Assembly: GCA_028281285.1 (NCBI GenBank)
Contig: JANQKF010000013.1
Coordinates: 372,001 to 436,000 of the forward strand
Reading direction: 5' to 3'
Origin: Cyclobacteriaceae bacterium
GTDB taxonomy: Bacteria > Bacteroidota > Bacteroidia > Cytophagales > Cyclobacteriaceae
DNA: 64,000 bases
Shown here: one piece after another, positions 55,726 to 64,000 of the stretch
How positions within the stretch are numbered: the first letter of the stretch is position 1
Layout: each line of letters opens with the position of its first letter
Translations under genes and position numbers: made by a program
Notes under the pieces: model-generated
Told to the model about the DNA's origin: nothing
The model's database searches: none
What the model saw: only the letters and a program-made list of their open reading frames with translations

Positions 55726-58331
55726 AGCCTCGCAACAACATATCGCCACCAAAGTATTATGAACAATTCTTCGAATGGTTTTGTCGTCCGGAGTATTTCG
55801 AAGAATTGCAAGGGGACTTGGAAGAGCGGTATGAAAGAAACTGTATCGAATTAGGCCAAAAAAAGGCCTCAGGAATATACAAAAGGGAGGTACTCAAAAT
55901 GTTCCGCCCATCGGTCATTAAAAAAATCAACACTCAATATCGATTAAACAACATTGCCATGTTCAAAAATTATTCATTGGTCGCCCTTCGCAGTATTGCC
56001 AGAAACAAGCTATTCTCAGCCATTAACATTATTGGTCTGTCCATAAGCATGATGGTCGGTCTCCTTGCTATTTCCTTTATTAGTGAGCTTTACAGTTATG
56101 ACACCTTTCATGAAAAGAAAGACAGAATCTACCGCGTGATCAATACTCTTCATGAAGAAGGGGAAGATCCGGCATACTATGCCAGTACCTCACCATTGAC
56201 CGGTCAACGGCTATCTGAAAACTATTCTGGTTATGAAAAAGTGGTGACGATTTATCGGGGTTTCTCAGCAGATGTGAAAAGAGATGACCAGAAGATTCCT
56301 ATAGCTGGGTTTTACGCCAGTGAAGCGTTCTTCGATGTATTCACATTTACTATGTTATCAGGGGACCATAAACGTACGTTGACCGACCCCTATACCATCG
56401 TACTTACCCGGGCATCTGCTGAAAAAATCTTCGGCAAGACAGATGTTGTCGGTGAGATCATAGAATTGAATGACAATATTCAGCTGACGGTCACAGGAGT
56501 CGTTGAGAACCCACCCAGAACCTCGCATATGAGTTTCGAGGCAATTGTCTCATTCGAAACCCTGAAGAAGGTACAAGACCCGAAACGTATCATGAGATGG
56601 TCAAACATGTGGAATAGCCATGTATATGTTTTGCTCCCACAGGGTACCCATCCAGAAGATCTTCAGGCCAATCTTGAGGAGATAGCCACTCAAGAAAATT
56701 CCTCCTTCGGTACGAGCTCAGTAGAAATGGAATTCCAATCACTTAATTCGATTTTTCCGGGCAAAAAACTCTATAACCAGCTTGGCGCCCGAATGGAAAT
56801 CAAGAACGTCAATTATATGATCATTCTGGCAGTCATAGTCCTGGCCTCCGCTGCCTTCAACTACACCAATTTGTCGGTCGCACGAGCCTTAAAACGATCT
56901 AAAGAAGTTGGTATTCGAAAGGTTGTTGGTGCCAGGAAAGGACAAGTATTCCTACAATTCATACTGGAGGCGATAATTATTTCGACTGTTGCGTTAGTCT
57001 TTGCCTACTTTCTCTTCCAACTCATCAGACCAGAATTCCTTTCTCTTAATAGAGACATTCAACGGACAACCACCCTTGAACTCTCATTCATCCACTATAT
57101 CTACTTTTTTGTGTTTTCGGTAGTAATTGGGATCATTTCGGGACTTCTACCCTCAGCAGTTCTTTCAAGGCTAAAACCATCCACAATATTGAGAGGCAGC
57201 ACGCAATTGAAGGTAACTTCAGGATTCACTCTTAGAAAATTATTGATTGGTCTGCAATTCACCTTATCCATGGCATTCGTAATACTCGTCAGTCTGGCTT
57301 ACAAACAATACCAATTCAATTTGAATTTTGATCTGGGATTCGAAACGGCAGATATACTTAATGTGAGAGTTCAGGGCAATGATTCAGAACTATTGACAAA
57401 TAGCTTCTCACAGGTTCCGGGCGTGAGTTCTGTTTCCAAATCCAGTTGGATACCAAGCGTTGGGTCTTTTTGGACAACCCGAGGAAAGTACATCGAAGGT
57501 GACAATTCCACCACAGTGCATTTACTGAATGTGGACGCCAACTACTTAGACAATCTGGGACATCAAGTACTTGCCGGAAGAAGTTTTACTGAAGGCATGA
57601 CAGTGCCTCAGGTCGTAGTCAATCAGAAGTTGCTGAAGCACTTCGAAATGGGTGAACCGGTTGATGCCATAGGTAAACATATTCGCCTTGAGGGAAAAGA
57701 CAGGGCCATTATCGGAGTTGTGAAAGACTTTCAGCATGCTACGCTTGACAATGAAATCTTTCCATTCGCTTTTCTGAATGAACCTGATAACTATCAGCTA
57801 ATCAATCTAAAAATTGAAAGTGCCGACAACATCAACACAATGCAGCAAATTGAGGAAAAATGGTCGGAACTGGATCCCAGCCATGAATTTCAGGCTTTCT
57901 TTTACAAGGATCGTATCGAACGGGCTTACTCCAAACTTTCCACTTCACTTCAGACACTCGGTCTGCTTGCCATCATCGCAGTATCTATTTCGATTCTCGG
58001 ACTTCTGGGAATGGCTGTATACACCACCGAATCCAGAATCAAGGAACTTACCATTAGGAAGGTGTTAGGAGCTAGTGTTCAAAACCTTATAACCCTGTTG
58101 TCTAAGAACTTTTTACTGATGTTTGTCATCGCCTCTGGCATTACCATTCCGGTAACCATTTACGCTTTTGAGAATTGGATCGTTCCAAACCTCGTCCACC
58201 GGATTGATATTGGTTTCTGGGAAATTGGCAGCGGTTTACTGGCCATATTGGTTCTTGCAACACTCACCATTGGTTCGCAAACACTCAAAGCAGTGAAAAG
58301 AAACCCCGTGGAACACTTAAGAAATGAGTAA
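55722..58331 (+). CDS. Orphan MacB/FtsX-type permease with N-terminal prefix domain (5)
   Basis: An 869-residue permease. The start is taken as the TTG at 55722, overlapping the PadR stop, because it gives (M)KPRNNISPPKYYEQFFEWF, equivalent to the other prefix starts; an in-frame ATG at 55686 would lie 37 bp inside padR. The prefix has FFEWFCRPEYFEELQGDLEE (about 16-35) and EVLKMFRPSVIKKINTQY. TM1 is about 99-121, FtsX motif KEVGIRKVVGARKGQVFLQF near 400, second half KELTIRKVLGASVQNLITLL. Its last 8 bp overlap the next permease, so the two are a coupled pair. Confidence 0.83.
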   Translation: MKPRNNISPPKYYEQFFEWFCRPEYFEELQGDLEERYERNCIELGQKKASGIYKREVLKMFRPSVIKKINTQYRLNNIAMFKNYSLVALRSIARNKLFSAINIIGLSISMMVGLLAISFISELYSYDTFHEKKDRIYRVINTLHEEGEDPAYYASTSPLTGQRLSENYSGYEKVVTIYRGFSADVKRDDQKIPIAGFYASEAFFDVFTFTMLSGDHKRTLTDPYTIVLTRASAEKIFGKTDVVGEIIELNDNIQLTVTGVVENPPRTSHMSFEAIVSFETLKKVQDPKRIMRWSNMWNSHVYVLLPQGTHPEDLQANLEEIATQENSSFGTSSVEMEFQSLNSIFPGKKLYNQLGARMEIKNVNYMIILAVIVLASAAFNYTNLSVARALKRSKEVGIRKVVGARKGQVFLQFILEAIIISTVALVFAYFLFQLIRPEFLSLNRDIQRTTTLELSFIHYIYFFVFSVVIGIISGLLPSAVLSRLKPSTILRGSTQLKVTSGFTLRKLLIGLQFTLSMAFVILVSLAYKQYQFNLNFDLGFETADILNVRVQGNDSELLTNSFSQVPGVSSVSKSSWIPSVGSFWTTRGKYIEGDNSTTVHLLNVDANYLDNLGHQVLAGRSFTEGMTVPQVVVNQKLLKHFEMGEPVDAIGKHIRLEGKDRAIIGVVKDFQHATLDNEIFPFAFLNEPDNYQLINLKIESADNINTMQQIEEKWSELDPSHEFQAFFYKDRIERAYSKLSTSLQTLGLLAIIAVSISILGLLGMAVYTTESRIKELTIRKVLGASVQNLITLLSKNFLLMFVIASGITIPVTIYAFENWIVPNLVHRIDIGFWEIGSGLLAILVLATLTIGSQTLKAVKRNPVEHLRNE

Positions 58332-60945
58332 AGTGGAGTTATTCCCTGCCCCTCCAAAGCGATGGACTCGATTCTTCGAGTGGTTTTGCAATGAGGTTTA
58401 TTTCGAAGAGCTGCAGGGCGATTTAGAGGAGCGGTATTTCCGGAATTGTGGGCGTTTTGGGGTCAGAAAGTCTAAAGCGATTTACCGGAAAGAGATCCTT
58501 AGGATGTTTCGGCCATCAGTGATCAAAAAAATCAAAACTCAATATCAACTTAACAACAGTGCTATGTACAAGAATTATTTGATGGTTGCATTCCGCAACC
58601 TATCCCGAAATAAACTTTTTTCATCCATCAACATTGTTGGTCTTGCTGTCAGCATGGCTGTTGGTCTGCTGGCGATCACCTTCGTTAGTGAAATCCATAG
58701 CTATGATCAGTTTCATGACTTCAAAAGTGATATCTATCGAATCAACAATCTTCGGATCAACATTGGTCGAAGTACAACCGATTATGCCACCACCTCATTG
58801 TTGATGGGTAGGAGACTACAGGAGGAGTCAACCAATTTTGACATGATCGTCCCAATTTTTAATGGATTTAATGGTGATTTGATACATGATGAGAAGCACT
58901 TTCAAATTAAGGGGCAGTATGCAGGGGAAGATTTTCTGAATTTATTTACGTTTCCCCTACTTTCGGGCAATCCCGAATTGGCCCTTAGTGAACCTTTTAC
59001 GGTATTGATCACAGAAGAACTGGCGATCAAAATTTTCAACGCTACAGATGTGGTTGGAGAAGTTCTTGAAAAAAACGAAGAACTCTATACGATCACGGGG
59101 GTACTCAAGAATCCACCTTTAACATCACATATCAAGTTTGATGCAATAGCATCACTCAAAACTTTTGAGGCAAAGCCCTCGCCACGGAGGACTCGAATAC
59201 TGAATGACTGGGGGACGATGTGGAGTAGCTATGTCTATGGAAGATTATCCAAGAATTCTAACCTGCAAAGGGCACAAGAAGAGTTGGATAGAATTGCCCA
59301 AGAGGAAAATGCCAAAGTTGAGCATTTCCGAATCGAACCACATATGGAATCTCTTACAGACATATTCCCTGGAGATGGAAAAAACAATCAAATGAGCATC
59401 GTTATGCCGAAACGGAGCATTAATCAGGTAGTAATTCTCGCACTGATTGTCCTTTTCTCGGCATGTTTTAATTATACCAACTTATCCATTGCACGATCAT
59501 TACGAAGAGCGAAAGAGGTCGGAGTCAGAAAAGTGGTGGGTGCCAAAAAGGCTCAGCTTTATTTTCAGTTCATTCTGGAAGCCATTTTAGTTTCCGTTCT
59601 TGCACTGGTTATTGCCTTTTTTCTATTCAAGTTGATCAGGCCTGGGTTCATTGAGCTAAATTCCTATACTCTGAGCACCACAACGTTGGAGCTAACACCA
59701 AAGATCTACTTATACTTCAGCATATTTGCCCTGCTCATTGGTTTTCTGGCTGGAACCTTACCTGCTTTGCTTATGAGTAAAATCAAAACAATCCATGTGC
59801 TCAAAGGAATTTCAGGACGGAGTAGTTCAAAAGGGTTTAATCTTAGAAGAGTAATTGTCGGTTTGCAGTTTACCCTTTCAGTGGGCTTTGTGATTTTGGT
59901 TGGTTTAGCTCAAAAACAATACAAATACGCCCTCAATTTTGATCTTGGTTATACCACGGATAACATCGTCAATATCTATCTGGATGGACGAGATCCTTCA
60001 CTCCTGTCCACCGAACTAAAGAAGATTCCGGGGGTTGAAAGCCTATCCACCATCTATTTTCTCCATAGCACTGGTACTTTGAATTCAGACTATGTATCCA
60101 ATATACAAGGAACTGATTCAGTCATTACCTACAATAACTATATCGACTATGACTACCTGGATAATATGAATCATAAGATCATAGCCGGACAGAATTTTAC
60201 TGCAGATGGACCCGCCAATCAAGCCATCGTGACCGAATCACTACTTCAAAAGTTAAGTCTCGGTAACCCGGCAGAAGCGATTGGAAAAGAGTTTAAATTT
60301 TATAACCAAAACCGGCTCATTGTTGGAGTCGTGGAGAACTTCCACTATGGCACCATTTTTAACACACTACAACCTTATGCCTTTATTCTGGATCGGGATA
60401 GGGAAATGTATTATATGAATGTGAAACTTAACGGTAACGATATACTGGGGACTATGGATAAAATAGAAAAGGCATGGACTCAACTGTATCCGGAAGAAGA
60501 ATTTTATGCCACATTTTATTCTGACGCCATAGAAAGAACCTACAGCGGTATCTCTTCGTCCATAAAGACCTTCGGCCTTCTCGCCTTTGTGGCAATCTCG
60601 ATTTCATTACTTGGGTTACTGGGTATTGCGGTTTACACCACTCAATCAAGAATCAAGGAAATCACGATTCGTAAAGTATTGGGAGCTTCATTGAACAACC
60701 TTGTATTGCTCCTTTCAAAAAACTTCCTGATCATATTTCTCATCTCATCGGTAGTCGCCATCCCTTTGGCCTACAGCCTATTCAAGAGTTTGGTATTGAG
60801 GAATATTGAATACAGAATTTCAGTGGGCTTCTGGGAGCTTGCCGGTGAAGCACTAATAATTATCATTATTGCTTTGTTAACTATTGGATCTCAGACATTC
60901 AGGGCAGCAAAGTCAAGTCCCGCTGTGAATCTGAGGGACGAATAA
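58324..60945 (+). CDS. Orphan MacB/FtsX-type permease with N-terminal prefix domain (6)
   Basis: An 873-residue paralogue of the preceding gene: prefix RFFEWFCNEVYFEELQGDLE (16-35) and EILRMFRPSVIKKIKTQYQL, TM1 about 103-125 (INIVGLAVSMAVGLLAITFV), FtsX motif KEVGVRKVVGAKKAQLYFQF, second half KEITIRKVLGASLNNLVLLL. The ATG overlaps the previous stop (ATGAGTAA), so translation is probably coupled and the two may work as a heteromeric permease. It has no PadR of its own and ends at a terminator. Confidence 0.85.
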   Translation: MSKVELFPAPPKRWTRFFEWFCNEVYFEELQGDLEERYFRNCGRFGVRKSKAIYRKEILRMFRPSVIKKIKTQYQLNNSAMYKNYLMVAFRNLSRNKLFSSINIVGLAVSMAVGLLAITFVSEIHSYDQFHDFKSDIYRINNLRINIGRSTTDYATTSLLMGRRLQEESTNFDMIVPIFNGFNGDLIHDEKHFQIKGQYAGEDFLNLFTFPLLSGNPELALSEPFTVLITEELAIKIFNATDVVGEVLEKNEELYTITGVLKNPPLTSHIKFDAIASLKTFEAKPSPRRTRILNDWGTMWSSYVYGRLSKNSNLQRAQEELDRIAQEENAKVEHFRIEPHMESLTDIFPGDGKNNQMSIVMPKRSINQVVILALIVLFSACFNYTNLSIARSLRRAKEVGVRKVVGAKKAQLYFQFILEAILVSVLALVIAFFLFKLIRPGFIELNSYTLSTTTLELTPKIYLYFSIFALLIGFLAGTLPALLMSKIKTIHVLKGISGRSSSKGFNLRRVIVGLQFTLSVGFVILVGLAQKQYKYALNFDLGYTTDNIVNIYLDGRDPSLLSTELKKIPGVESLSTIYFLHSTGTLNSDYVSNIQGTDSVITYNNYIDYDYLDNMNHKIIAGQNFTADGPANQAIVTESLLQKLSLGNPAEAIGKEFKFYNQNRLIVGVVENFHYGTIFNTLQPYAFILDRDREMYYMNVKLNGNDILGTMDKIEKAWTQLYPEEEFYATFYSDAIERTYSGISSSIKTFGLLAFVAISISLLGLLGIAVYTTQSRIKEITIRKVLGASLNNLVLLLSKNFLIIFLISSVVAIPLAYSLFKSLVLRNIEYRISVGFWELAGEALIIIIIALLTIGSQTFRAAKSSPAVNLRDE

Positions 60946-60964
60946 TCTTTAAAATACTCTTCTC

Positions 60965-60997
60965 AAGCAGTGAAATGGGCATTTCACTGCTTTTTTT
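60965..60997 (+). terminator. Terminator after permease 6
   Basis: Stem AAGCAGTGAAAT (60965-60976) / ATTTCACTGCTT (60981-60992) with loop GGGC, followed by a run of T. It is 20 bp after the stop. Confidence 0.88.
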
Positions 60998-61006
60998 ATA
61001 CCCAAG

Positions 61007-61060
61007 TCTTCATTTAAGTAATAGATTGTTGACTTTTTCGTCTCCATTTAAGAACATGCA
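61007..61060 (+). promoter_or_regulatory. Paired direct-repeat operator upstream of padR 4
   Basis: TCTTCATTTAAGTAATAGA (61007-61025) and TCTCCATTTAAGAACATGCA (61041-61060) share the same core as the padR 3 repeats at the same 34-bp distance; the second copy ends 20 bp before the ATG. Confidence 0.7.
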
Positions 61061-61080
61061 GTTGGATAAAGTCAAATTCT

Positions 61081-61422
61081 ATGAAAGGATCACATTTAGG
61101 TGAGTTTCAGGAAGTAGTTCTCCTGGTAATTCTTTCCCTCGATGACAATGCTTATGGAGTCACCATTAAGCAAGAAATCGCAGAGAAAGTGAATCGAAGT
61201 ATCAGCCGAGGAGCACTTCATACCGCACTTACAAGACTGGAAGAAAAGGGATTCATTACATCTGAACAAGGTGAATCACATCCTGATCGAGGAGGCCGGA
61301 AGAAGAGGTACTACACAGTGACCAATAAAGGGGTTGCCGCTCTACATGATGCCAAGAGCATCCGAGACCAGCTGTGGAATCAAATTCCGAGACTTAAACT
61401 TTATCCCGGTTATGACAAATGA
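61081..61422 (+). CDS. PadR family transcriptional regulator (paralogue 4)
   Basis: A 113-residue winged-helix regulator with MKGSHLGEFQEVVLLVILSL, helix SISRGALHTALTRLEEKGFI and wing RGGRKKRYYTVTNKG. Its last 11 bp overlap the start of the permease at 61412. Upstream are a terminator and paired direct repeats. Sequence and neighbourhood are closest to paralogue 3. Confidence 0.93.
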   Translation: MKGSHLGEFQEVVLLVILSLDDNAYGVTIKQEIAEKVNRSISRGALHTALTRLEEKGFITSEQGESHPDRGGRKKRYYTVTNKGVAALHDAKSIRDQLWNQIPRLKLYPGYDK

Positions 61423-64000
61423 TCGCCCATCTCCTCCCCCACTCTACGAACGTCTGTTTGAGTGGTTTTGTAAAGAAAATGCCTTTGATGAACTCCAGGG
61501 AGACTTGGAAGAAGAATTCCAGCAGAACTATCGAAAGCATGGAATCAAGACGGCCAACAAGCTCTATAAAAGAGAAGTCATTCGCATGATGAGGCCTTCT
61601 GTAATCAAAAAACTCAAATCAAATCGACAATCAAATTTTTCATCCATGTTTAGAAATTACACCATCGTTGCGTTCAGAAGTATTGCAAGAAACCGATTGT
61701 TTTCGTCCATCAATATCTTTGGACTGGCTATTAGTATGGCTGTTGGCCTTCTGGCTATCTCGTTTCTATCGGAAGTGTACAGCTACGACAAATTCCATGA
61801 AAACCGGGATCGGTTGTATAGAATAGTGACGGATTTACACCGACAAAATGGAGCAATTGCCAACTATGCAACAGCTTCAATCTATACCGGAACACGTTTG
61901 GCGACTGACTTTACGGGCTTTGAAGCCGTTGCTCCGATTACAAAGGGGTTAAGGGGTAACATTGCTGTTGGTGAATCATCAATTCCGATAAATGGAATCT
62001 ATACGAACAACGACTTTTTTAAAGTTTTCTCCTTCGAATTATTGTCTGGAGACCCATCAAAAGTTTTACTTGAGCCGAACGAAGTCATTTTAACCGAGAC
62101 AACGGCAAGAAAGATATTCAATCGGATTGATGTGGTTGGCGAAGTGATTCGGTTCGAAAATGGCACCCAGTACAAAATCACCGGGATTGCCAAAGATCCG
62201 CCAAACTACTCACATTTGAAATTCGAGGCGATAGGATCCTTGATTACTTTACAGGAAAAGAATCGCAGTGTAACAACCGACTTTGGGGTCATTTGGAGCA
62301 GTTATGTCTATGTATTATTACCGGAAGGCTACAGTTTAGACCAGGTTCAACAAAATCTTGACCGGTTGGCCGAGGAAGAGAATCCAAAACTGGTTTATTG
62401 GACGCTGTCAATGGGATTGCAAAACATCGATGATATTTTTCCAGGTGATGGTCGATACAACCAGTTTTCTGTGGTCATGCCCAAAGAAAAAGTCACTTCT
62501 GTAGTGATTTTGGCACTTATTGTTTTATTCTCAGCCTGCTTCAATTATACCAACTTATCACTTGCCAGATCCCTTAAGCGAGCAAAGGAAGTAGGAGTCA
62601 GAAAAGTTGTTGGTGCCAGAAAAGGAAACCTGTTCTTTCAATTCATTCTTGAAGCAATCATGGTATCACTGGTTTCAGTAGTGATTTCGTTTTTATTGTT
62701 CAATGTGGTCAAGTCAGAATTTTTGTCTCTCGACTTATACATCGAAAGGACATTGACACTGGATGTTAGCACCCAGGTTTATTTCTACTTTATAATTTTC
62801 GCAATTGCGATTGGATTTCTAGCAGGCCTATTCCCCTCTTTGATTATGACACGTTTCAAGCCTGTCAATATTCTAAAAGGAGCCAGCTCCATCAAAACCG
62901 GAAATGGGGTGGGTATAAGAAAGGTTCTTGTGGCCATCCAGTTCGCACTATCCATGGGATTTGCCACTCTTGTCGTCATGGCCTATAAGCAGTACAACTA
63001 TGCGTTGAATTTTGACCTCGGCTTTGAAACTGAAAACATATTAAATGTTGATCTACAGTTCAATGATGTGGACTTGGTAAAAAATCAATTTTCCAGGATC
63101 CCAGAGGTGACAGGCATTTCCTCTTCGAGCATCTTGGCCAGTACTGGCAGTTCACAGTCAAACTGGGTCAAGTATAAGGATCGGCTGGATTCCGTGAACA
63201 GTTACACTTTCGATGTGGACTATAGTTATTTCAAGAATATGGGCCATGAACTGGTAGCAGGAACAGGTTTTGATGAAGGCAATGATCAAGGCAAAATCGT
63301 AGTGACTGAATTACTTGTCAAAGAACTTGGAATCAACTCACCATTTGAAGCGATTGGAGAGACAATCAGTTATTTCCAGAAAAACTGGACGATCATAGGA
63401 GTGGTAAAAGACTTCCACTATGGCACCATCAATGATGAAATCTCCCCTTTTGTTTTCACCAGTGGCAGACAGGACCATTACAATATCAATCTAAAAATAA
63501 GCTCAACGAATATTGTTGAAACGATGCGATCTCTTGACGAGGCTTGGAGGCAAGTTGACCAGGCAAATGCCTTTCAGGCAAAGTTCTATGACGAATGGTT
63601 TGAACTTACTTACCAAGAGATCTCCGCCTCTATGAAGATTTTTTCCTTTCTGGCCGGAATCGCCATTTGCATTTCAATTCTGGGTTTGTTAGGCATGGCC
63701 GTTTACACAGCTGAATCAAGGGTGAAGGAACTTGCCATTCGTAAAGTCCTGGGGGCTACGTTGTCGAATTTATTGGTACTGCTTAGCAGAAACTTCATTG
63801 TGATATTCATAATCTCTGCCTTAGTGGCTATACCCGCAGCCTACTATCTCTACCAAGAAACCATTGTGGCAGACGCCATCTACAGCATCGAACTTGGCTT
63901 CTGGGAGTTTGGCAGTGGGGCGTTGTTGATTATTATCATCGCCCTATTGACTATTAGTAGTCAAACTATGAAGGCTGCAAGATCTAACCCTGCGGAAAGC
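61412..64000 (+). CDS. Orphan MacB/FtsX-type permease with N-terminal prefix domain (7), 3' end cut by window
   Basis: An open frame of 863 codons from the ATG at 61412 to the window edge, ending RSNPAES; homologues end within about five residues of that motif, so only the extreme C-terminus is missing. Prefix: LFEWFCKENAFDELQGDLEE (about 15-34) and EVIRMMRPSVIKKLK; TM1 INIFGLAISMAVGLLAISFL; MacB-like periplasmic domain; FtsX motif KEVGVRKVVGARKGNLFFQF; second half KELAIRKVLGATLSNLLVLL. It overlaps padR 4 by 11 bp, in another frame. It is closest to permeases 5 and 6. No frameshift was seen when reading it through. Confidence 0.85.
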   Translation, partial: MTNDRPSPPPLYERLFEWFCKENAFDELQGDLEEEFQQNYRKHGIKTANKLYKREVIRMMRPSVIKKLKSNRQSNFSSMFRNYTIVAFRSIARNRLFSSINIFGLAISMAVGLLAISFLSEVYSYDKFHENRDRLYRIVTDLHRQNGAIANYATASIYTGTRLATDFTGFEAVAPITKGLRGNIAVGESSIPINGIYTNNDFFKVFSFELLSGDPSKVLLEPNEVILTETTARKIFNRIDVVGEVIRFENGTQYKITGIAKDPPNYSHLKFEAIGSLITLQEKNRSVTTDFGVIWSSYVYVLLPEGYSLDQVQQNLDRLAEEENPKLVYWTLSMGLQNIDDIFPGDGRYNQFSVVMPKEKVTSVVILALIVLFSACFNYTNLSLARSLKRAKEVGVRKVVGARKGNLFFQFILEAIMVSLVSVVISFLLFNVVKSEFLSLDLYIERTLTLDVSTQVYFYFIIFAIAIGFLAGLFPSLIMTRFKPVNILKGASSIKTGNGVGIRKVLVAIQFALSMGFATLVVMAYKQYNYALNFDLGFETENILNVDLQFNDVDLVKNQFSRIPEVTGISSSSILASTGSSQSNWVKYKDRLDSVNSYTFDVDYSYFKNMGHELVAGTGFDEGNDQGKIVVTELLVKELGINSPFEAIGETISYFQKNWTIIGVVKDFHYGTINDEISPFVFTSGRQDHYNINLKISSTNIVETMRSLDEAWRQVDQANAFQAKFYDEWFELTYQEISASMKIFSFLAGIAICISILGLLGMAVYTAESRVKELAIRKVLGATLSNLLVLLSRNFIVIFIISALVAIPAAYYLYQETIVADAIYSIELGFWEFGSGALLIIIIALLTISSQTMKAARSNPAES

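Overview
The window is a chromosomal segment from a member of the Bacteroidota, most likely of the Cytophagales type. This is an inference from four things: the gene order; the recurring promoter form TTG-N19/20-TAnnTTTG, which is the class recognised by the Bacteroidota primary sigma factor; the weak or absent Shine-Dalgarno sequences; and SprB-like and PadR/FtsX-type accessory genes. The replicon and species cannot be named from the sequence alone.

Layout. (1) Positions 1-2400, minus strand: an acyl-CoA carboxylase carboxyltransferase (pccB-like), an SDR oxidoreductase lacking the usual catalytic Tyr/Lys, and the start of an M42 aminopeptidase, in one tight operon. (2) 2528-4549, plus strand: a Ppx/GppA phosphatase and a type-2 malate/lactate dehydrogenase. 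(3) 4544-8684, minus strand: an outer-membrane beta-barrel protein, a DivIC/FtsB-like division protein, a SprB-repeat lipoprotein with a c-heme-like motif, and carA-eno. (4) 8748-40641, minus strand: nearly all of the translation and transcription machinery. In transcription order this is tRNA-Tyr, tRNA-Gly, tRNA-Thr, tuf; then tRNA-Trp, secE, nusG, rplK, rplA, rplJ, rplL, rpoB, rpoC and a DUF3467 protein; then rpsL, rpsG, fusA, rpsJ; then the long S10-spc-alpha run from rplC to rplQ, which includes secY, map, infA, rpmJ and rpoA. Each transcription unit starts with a recognisable promoter and most end in a strong hairpin plus T-run. (5) 40867-43555, plus strand: a biotin carrier protein, pyrH, frr and a secreted or membrane protein with an HExxH motif. 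(6) 43745 to the window end, plus strand: an accessory array of four PadR-family regulators and seven MacB/FtsX-type orphan permeases, the last one cut by the window edge.

The most unusual part is region 6. Six of the seven permeases carry an extra N-terminal cytoplasmic domain of about 75-80 residues (core W-[FY]-C, then E-[LI]-x-GD[LI]-x-E) in front of a duplicated FtsX permease. Four are directly preceded by a small PadR repressor gene, and in three of these the PadR stop codon overlaps the permease start. No ABC ATPase is encoded anywhere in the window. At least three of the four padR genes have two direct copies of a roughly 17-20 bp element upstream, 33-34 bp apart, which look like paired operators. 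The arrangement resembles the PadR/duplicated-orphan-permease systems known from Acidobacteria, in a Bacteroidota version that has expanded by tandem duplication.

Other points of interest are a TTG-initiated rpoB behind a strongly palindromic leader, ribosomal proteins L17 and L22 with acidic C-terminal tails, relocation of rpsJ to the end of the str operon, and paired inverted repeats in the tRNA spacers. No insertion sequences, CRISPR arrays, prophage genes or rRNA genes were seen.
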